A stretch of DNA of 25,836 nucleotides from Clostridiaceae bacterium. Lineage in GTDB: Bacteria; Bacillota; Clostridia; Lachnospirales; Lachnospiraceae. This document shows positions 22,319-25,836 of the stretch, piece after piece; position 1 is the stretch's first letter, and each line of letters begins with the position of its first letter. Both the position numbers and the translations under genes were made by a program. Where the stretch lies: NCBI GenBank assembly GCA_902362865.1, contig CABIYE010000036.1, forward strand, positions 1-25,836, written 5' to 3'. A model generated the notes under the pieces. It saw nothing but the letters and a program-made list of their open reading frames with translations. It ran no database searches and was not told the origin of the DNA.

Positions 22319-24259
22319 ATGAAAGCAATTAAAAACTTATGTTTGTTTTGTTTCCTGATTTTTGGAATACTTATGCAATCTGAAATATTTCAAGATCAGC
22401 TTTGGAACTTTTCTACAGCATATTTTACGTCATCACGCTATGAAGTTGCTAGTGAAGATATGTCGCAGTTTCTGAAAGATGTATCAGAAACTGCAACGGA
22501 GAATGATGTACATATTTTTTCTCAGTACAATGAAATCAATAATAAATACCTTTCAACACTTCATATTTATGGCGATGATAAAGTAATCAGACAAACATTA
22601 AAAAATACTGCAAACATAGAAGAATCAGAATATACCGCTTTAGTTTCCGGAATTACGAAAGTAAAATTTCATAATCTCTCAGAATTGCAAAGTACCTCTG
22701 TGGGTTATGAAAACTTTATCTCATACATAGGAAATGAGGACAATATTATCTCTGCATATCAGAAATTATCAGAAAAATATAGCTTAACTTATCCAGAATA
22801 TTGGAATTCTACGGAAAAGGACATGATTTTTATTATATGGGGTATGATTATTGCATTGATGATTGTTCTAAATGTAATTGAAGTGGTTAGGCGAAAAAAA
22901 GAGGTTGTTGTACGAGTTTCCTTAGGAGAAAGTGCTGGTTTCATAGCATTTAAGGCTGCTTTATTCGATGTAACTTTTGACATTGCATTATTTATTGTTG
23001 CAAAAATATTGCTGTCAAATTATATATCGGGAGCATATGAGAATAGACTCGTCACAATTTTATATTCCATTGGAATTATTCTTTCCACTATTCCATATTG
23101 TTCTTTTTGCTTTTTTGATATTAGAAAGGCATTCGCAAATGCAACACACAAAAGAGGAGTGGATTTTTTAATTTATTCGTTAAAATTTATAGCAGGGGTA
23201 GCCGCTGTTTTTACAATTACCACTAATATTAGTAGTATTCATAATAACCTATTTACAAATGAACATTTGTTAGAAGAATATTATGATGCAAATTATTTTA
23301 CCGTAAAGACTACTGATTTTAATGCTGAAAAAGAAGAAGCTTTTTGGAATAAACTATACAAGAATGAATATAACACATTAAAGCCTGTAATATGCTTGAA
23401 TATTTTAAATGATAAAAATGATGTGATATATGTAAATAATCATGCAAAAGATATGTTACAAGGTTTTACGAAGCAGATAAATGCAGTAGAGAATGAATCT
23501 TCTGATTTGATTATTTTCATTCCAAAGAATAGATATTTTGCTAAAAACAAGCAATTAGCCTATGACTCCTTGAGCCATGTTTTAAATCATGATAATTTAC
23601 AACAATTAAATATTCAGTACATAGAGTATAGCGAAACAGAATACTTTTCCTATTTAGATACAAGTAGAATAAATGGTATCGAAAAAAGCAAAAATCCGAT
23701 AATTATTTATCAGGCAAACAAAGATTTAGCAGTCAATGGTGGGTATCTTGAAAGCTATAAAGCAGGAGCAGTTTTATTTCAATGTGATGAAAAACAGCTA
23801 AGAAATATCAGCAAAAAGTATGAAGATATGCTTGGAAATTATCAGCTAGTAATTACAAACGTACATGAACAGTATTTATATAATCACACATTTTTAATAA
23901 AACTCGTGGGATTTTTAAGTTCTCTTTGTACGATTGTATTGCTTTTAAATATTATGATTATTGTTACAGTAAGTAGACTAGAGTTCCGAGAAAATGCAAT
24001 GAAAATTTCCTTGATGAAAATCTTTGGATATAGTTTATTTGAACGGCACAAAACACTTCTTAAAATGATTGTAGTGGAAAATTTTGTGATATTAGTAGGT
24101 ATGCTTATCTATTCTTTATTATCGGTACAGACTGAAGTAGGAATTAGCATTCTTGTTAGTTCATTTATGGCACTAATAGAATTTACAATTATTTTCTTTA
24201 ATATCACAATTGTTGAAAAAACAAACATACCGAAATCATTAAAAGGAGGTTGCTTATGA
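22319..24259 (+). CDS. Bacteriocin-associated integral membrane protein (DUF1430 / lactococcin-972 group)
   Basis: 646 aa. One N-terminal membrane helix (about 5-22), an external domain of about 135 residues, four helices (about 163-185, 205-230, 240-265, 280-300), a second large external domain (about 305-525) and three C-terminal helices (about 526-552, 585-605, 610-632). This resembles the family described as bacteriocin-associated putative immunity membrane protein that accompanies lactococcin-972 genes, and in shape a MacB/FtsX-like permease. Its last bases overlap the ABC ATPase start (ATGA), so it is the permease partner. The start ATG directly follows the previous stop, with only a weak GGGG site, indicating coupling. 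Confidence 0.85.
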   Translation: MKAIKNLCLFCFLIFGILMQSEIFQDQLWNFSTAYFTSSRYEVASEDMSQFLKDVSETATENDVHIFSQYNEINNKYLSTLHIYGDDKVIRQTLKNTANIEESEYTALVSGITKVKFHNLSELQSTSVGYENFISYIGNEDNIISAYQKLSEKYSLTYPEYWNSTEKDMIFIIWGMIIALMIVLNVIEVVRRKKEVVVRVSLGESAGFIAFKAALFDVTFDIALFIVAKILLSNYISGAYENRLVTILYSIGIILSTIPYCSFCFFDIRKAFANATHKRGVDFLIYSLKFIAGVAAVFTITTNISSIHNNLFTNEHLLEEYYDANYFTVKTTDFNAEKEEAFWNKLYKNEYNTLKPVICLNILNDKNDVIYVNNHAKDMLQGFTKQINAVENESSDLIIFIPKNRYFAKNKQLAYDSLSHVLNHDNLQQLNIQYIEYSETEYFSYLDTSRINGIEKSKNPIIIYQANKDLAVNGGYLESYKAGAVLFQCDEKQLRNISKKYEDMLGNYQLVITNVHEQYLYNHTFLIKLVGFLSSLCTIVLLLNIMIIVTVSRLEFRENAMKISLMKIFGYSLFERHKTLLKMIVVENFVILVGMLIYSLLSVQTEVGISILVSSFMALIEFTIIFFNITIVEKTNIPKSLKGGCL

Positions 24260-24864
24260 TAACAATTGAAAATCTATGCAAAGCATATAATGATAAAATT
24301 TTGTTCAAAAATTTTCATTTGGAAATTCCAGATAGCCGTTTTTTGGTAATTAGTGGCGAAAGTGGATGCGGAAAAAGTACTTTACTTAATATGATTGGAG
24401 GTATTGAAACTCCTGACAAAGGTTCTATTATTGTGAATGGTTTTGATGTGGCAAAAAAAGGAAAAAAGCAGAAATATTTCAAAGAAGTTGTTGGATTTTT
24501 ATTTCAAAATTTTGCCCTTTTGGAAAACAAAACAGTAAAAGAAAATCTAGAAATAATAAAAAAATCAGGTAGAACGGATATTTCAATAAATGAAGCTCTT
24601 GAAAAAGTTGGTTTACAGAAAGTAATTAACAAAAAAGTCTATCAATTATCTGGTGGCGAACAGCAGAGAGTTGCGTTAGCTCGTTTAATGCTAAAGAAAT
24701 GTTCGATTGTATTAGCAGACGAACCAACTGGTTCCTTAGACAAAAAAAATAGTGAGATTGTTATGAATATATTGCATGAGTTAAGTGAACAGGGAAAAAC
24801 AGTTATTGTTGTAACTCATAGTGAAGAAATTGTAGCACAAGAAAAGCATGTTCTATATTTATAA
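24256..24864 (+). CDS. ABC transporter ATP-binding protein, lactococcin-972 group
   Basis: 202 aa, a single ATPase domain. Walker A GESGCGKST (34-42), Q-loop FLFQNFALL (about 83-91), signature LSGGEQQRVALARL (about 134-147), Walker B with catalytic Glu SIVLADEPTGSLD (about 155-167) and switch His VVTHSEE (about 187-193). It is of the LolD/MacB-type clade. The start is the ATG at 24256 behind AAAGGAGG; a TTG two codons earlier is too close to the site. It overlaps the stop of the membrane protein by ATGA. Together they likely form an ABC complex for export of, or immunity to, the bacteriocin. Confidence 0.93.
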   Translation: MITIENLCKAYNDKILFKNFHLEIPDSRFLVISGESGCGKSTLLNMIGGIETPDKGSIIVNGFDVAKKGKKQKYFKEVVGFLFQNFALLENKTVKENLEIIKKSGRTDISINEALEKVGLQKVINKKVYQLSGGEQQRVALARLMLKKCSIVLADEPTGSLDKKNSEIVMNILHELSEQGKTVIVVTHSEEIVAQEKHVLYL

Positions 24865-24879
24865 TTACCCATAATAGAA

Positions 24880-24925
24880 GAATATGTTCTTTCGGGAGAC
24901 ACCTCCTCTAAGAACATATTCTTTT
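24880..24925 (+). terminator. Terminator at the end of the bacteriocin cassette
   Basis: Perfect 12-bp stem GAATATGTTCTT/AAGAACATATTC (24880-24891, 24910-24921) with a GGAG/CTCC inner pairing and a TTTT tail, 15 bp after the ABC ATPase stop. Confidence 0.85.
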
Positions 24926-25015
24926 GGTTAAAATTGATTATAAAGATACTTTTATTTCAGTATATTCGCTATATTGATGGGATATATATTTGCATATTAT
25001 TTATATGGATAAGGA

Positions 25016-25252
25016 TTATAACTCTAGTGAGTCTTCTGCATCTACCCACATCTGTAAATTACCCTCAAGATATAATCTTGCATATTCCAAAGGCTCATCC
25101 ACAGCCAATGAAGTAAGCGCACATTCTGATCCGTATGTGGTTTTTAGATTTTTTTCAGCTTTCCAGCAATCAATGCGAAGCATATATCCGGCACTTGTGT
25201 AAACATCAATACTATCGTGATTTATGTTGTATTCTGCATAAATTGTTCTCAT
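25016..25252 (-). CDS. Small hypothetical protein (DUF6061-like)
   Basis: 78 aa, acidic, no membrane segment. It starts MRTIYAEYNINHDSIDVYTSAGYML and ends with DEPLEYARLYLEGNLQMWVDAED, a pattern like the short DUF6061 proteins found in Lachnospiraceae mobile elements (…P.-Y..L.L.G....Y…). The ATG at 25252 follows TGGAGATAAGATACG. It points back toward the cargo and is the last element gene before the right-end repeats. Function unknown. Confidence 0.65.
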   Translation of the reverse strand: MRTIYAEYNINHDSIDVYTSAGYMLRIDCWKAEKNLKTTYGSECALTSLAVDEPLEYARLYLEGNLQMWVDAEDSLEL

Positions 25253-25286
25253 CGTATCTTATCTCCATTTTCTTTTAATAATCAGT

Positions 25287-25315
25287 TATAGAGTTAAATA
25301 TCGAAAACATTTCAA
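25287..25315 (-). promoter_or_regulatory. Candidate promoter of the DUF6061-like gene
   Basis: Minus strand: TTGAAA (25310-25315), 17-bp spacer, TCTATA (25287-25292), about 35-40 bp before the start codon. Confidence 0.35.
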
Positions 25316-25360
25316 TCAGTTCACCATGTCGTTATTGTTATACTGTGTTATGAAATTTTC

Positions 25361-25437
25361 TTTCCCTTATTTTTTCCCATATTAAGGTTCATGAAAACCA
25401 ATGTGAGAATATAACACAAGGGAAAGAGTAAGGGAAA
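25361..25437. repeat. Right-end integrase arm-type motifs
   Basis: TTTCCCTTATTTTTTCCC (25361-25378) faces the reverse copies in 25415-25437 (CACAAGGGAAAG then TAAGGGAAA). The first 14 bases match the left-end cluster exactly, and both clusters share the block CACAAGGGAAA. The rest of the 293-bp gap around them holds no gene. Confidence 0.65.
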
Positions 25438-25533
25438 GCTCACTTGCTACAAACTTAGTATTTTCAAGGGTTTGCGAAGAATTTGATAATTAAATATAAC
25501 AGTTATTAAATTTCCTAAAATATGTGAAATATC

Positions 25534-25544
25534 AACTGGAATTT
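25534..25544 (+). other. Candidate attachment-site core, right (attR)
   Basis: AACTGGAATTT, identical to 15666-15676. It lies 96 bp outside the right arm cluster and one base before the stop codon of the small ORF on the minus strand. Confidence 0.35.
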
Positions 25545-25545
25545 G

Positions 25546-25752
25546 TCAGTCATTTAAACACCGTTTTCTACTGTTATATAACGCTTCTTGTTGTTTCAAA
25601 AGAGACAATGTGTGATTTGTTTTACACAGTGGCAACCCCGTAATTGCTGATAATTCCTCAGCGGACAGCCATTTGTCCGATGTTTCCAATACATTCAAAA
25701 CTTTCTCATCATCTTCATTTATCCATGTTCCACAAACTATATTAAAATCCAT
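25546..25752 (-). CDS. Small helix-turn-helix-like hypothetical protein
   Basis: 68 aa if it starts at the ATG at 25752 (77 aa from 25779). Residues about 20-60 (VLNVLETSDKWLSAEELSAITGLPLCKTNHTLSLLKQQ) read like a winged helix with a recognition helix of the DprA-tail/MarR sort. The ribosome site is poor for either start. If the candidate core repeat is right, the gene lies just outside the element and is chromosomal. It could equally be a fragment of a longer gene, because the upstream DNA is hairpin-rich and the window ends. Confidence 0.45.
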   Translation of the reverse strand: MDFNIVCGTWINEDDEKVLNVLETSDKWLSAEELSAITGLPLCKTNHTLSLLKQQEALYNSRKRCLND

Positions 25753-25773
25753 AATGCATATTCCGCAAGAACT

Positions 25774-25830
25774 GCGCATCCGTTCCAGAGGAACGGAGCG
25801 CCATTCCGCTTCAAACTGAGCAAAGCTCAG
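25774..25830. other. GC-rich hairpins at the right edge
   Basis: GCGC-AT-CCGTTCC-AGA-GGAACGG-A-GCGC (25774-25801) and CTGAGC-AAA-GCTCAG (25816-25830) are both nearly perfect stems. Neither has a T tract. They look like intergenic repeat DNA of the host, cut by the window edge. Confidence 0.6.
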
Positions 25831-25836
25831 CAGGTT

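Larger units (their letters stand above)
15666..25544. mobile_element. Integrative mobilizable element carrying a lactococcin-972-type bacteriocin cassette
   Basis: About 9.9 kb. Modules: a tyrosine integrase at the left end, cI-like repressor, excisionase, DUF3847-type protein, oriT, MOBQ relaxase with overlapping accessory genes, bacteriocin cargo and a small ORF. No coupling protein, VirB4-like ATPase or other type IV secretion gene is present, so it should be mobilizable by a helper and not self-transmissible. The ends are set from paired TTTCCCTTA-type motif clusters near both edges and an 11-bp direct repeat just outside them. The exact right end is uncertain and might lie further right. 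Confidence 0.8.

Noticed and set aside
15802..25252. Self-transmissible conjugative element
   Set aside because: No coupling protein, VirB4-like ATPase or other mating-channel gene is present in the element, so it is classed as mobilizable.

Overview
The window looks like a chromosome segment of a low-to-mid GC anaerobic Firmicute, most likely a Lachnospiraceae (Clostridia). The pointers are the gene families and order (GntR-clpC-small protein-radA, alanine dehydrogenase beside an RpiR regulator, purE-purM-purN-purD), strong AGGAGG-type ribosome binding sites, and the kind of mobile element inserted. I cannot name the genus from sequence alone.

Region 1 (1-15.66 kb) is chromosomal core. The left edge holds two near-identical tandem promoters firing leftwards into what looks like an rRNA operon leader, with the operon itself outside the window. 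Then, mostly on the minus strand, come: a GntR-type regulator, clpC, a small conserved protein and radA as a probable stress/repair operon; alanine dehydrogenase (ald), divergent from an RpiR-type regulator, with two matched palindromic operators between them; and a long leftward series pyrE - 51-aa membrane peptide - VanZ-like - small membrane protein - long M29 aminopeptidase - purE - purM - purN - purD. The series ends at a bidirectional terminator shared with the rpiR gene.

Region 2 (about 15.67-25.54 kb) is an integrative mobilizable element inserted upstream of the pyrE promoter. It carries a tyrosine integrase, a cI-like repressor with two TTGCA-N3-TGCAA operators, an excisionase, a DUF3847-type protein, an oriT that resembles the RSF1010/MOBQ nick site, and a MobA/MobL relaxase whose catalytic residues line up with RSF1010 MobA (Tyr25, HxH). 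Two coiled-coil genes lie in another frame over the relaxase 3' end, and the second continues into a multi-pass membrane protein. This is an arrangement like mobA/mobB of IncQ plasmids. No type IV secretion genes are present, so transfer would depend on a helper.

The cargo (21.4-24.9 kb) is a clearly more AT-rich lactococcin-972-type bacteriocin cassette: a secreted bacteriocin precursor, an attenuating terminator, a small membrane-anchored protein (possible immunity factor), a multi-pass 'bacteriocin-associated' membrane protein and its ABC ATPase. Both element ends carry sets of TTTCCCTTA-like motifs in inverted orientation, probably integrase arm sites. An 11-bp direct repeat outside them is a candidate att core. 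Past the right end lie one small helix-turn-helix-like ORF and GC-rich hairpins.
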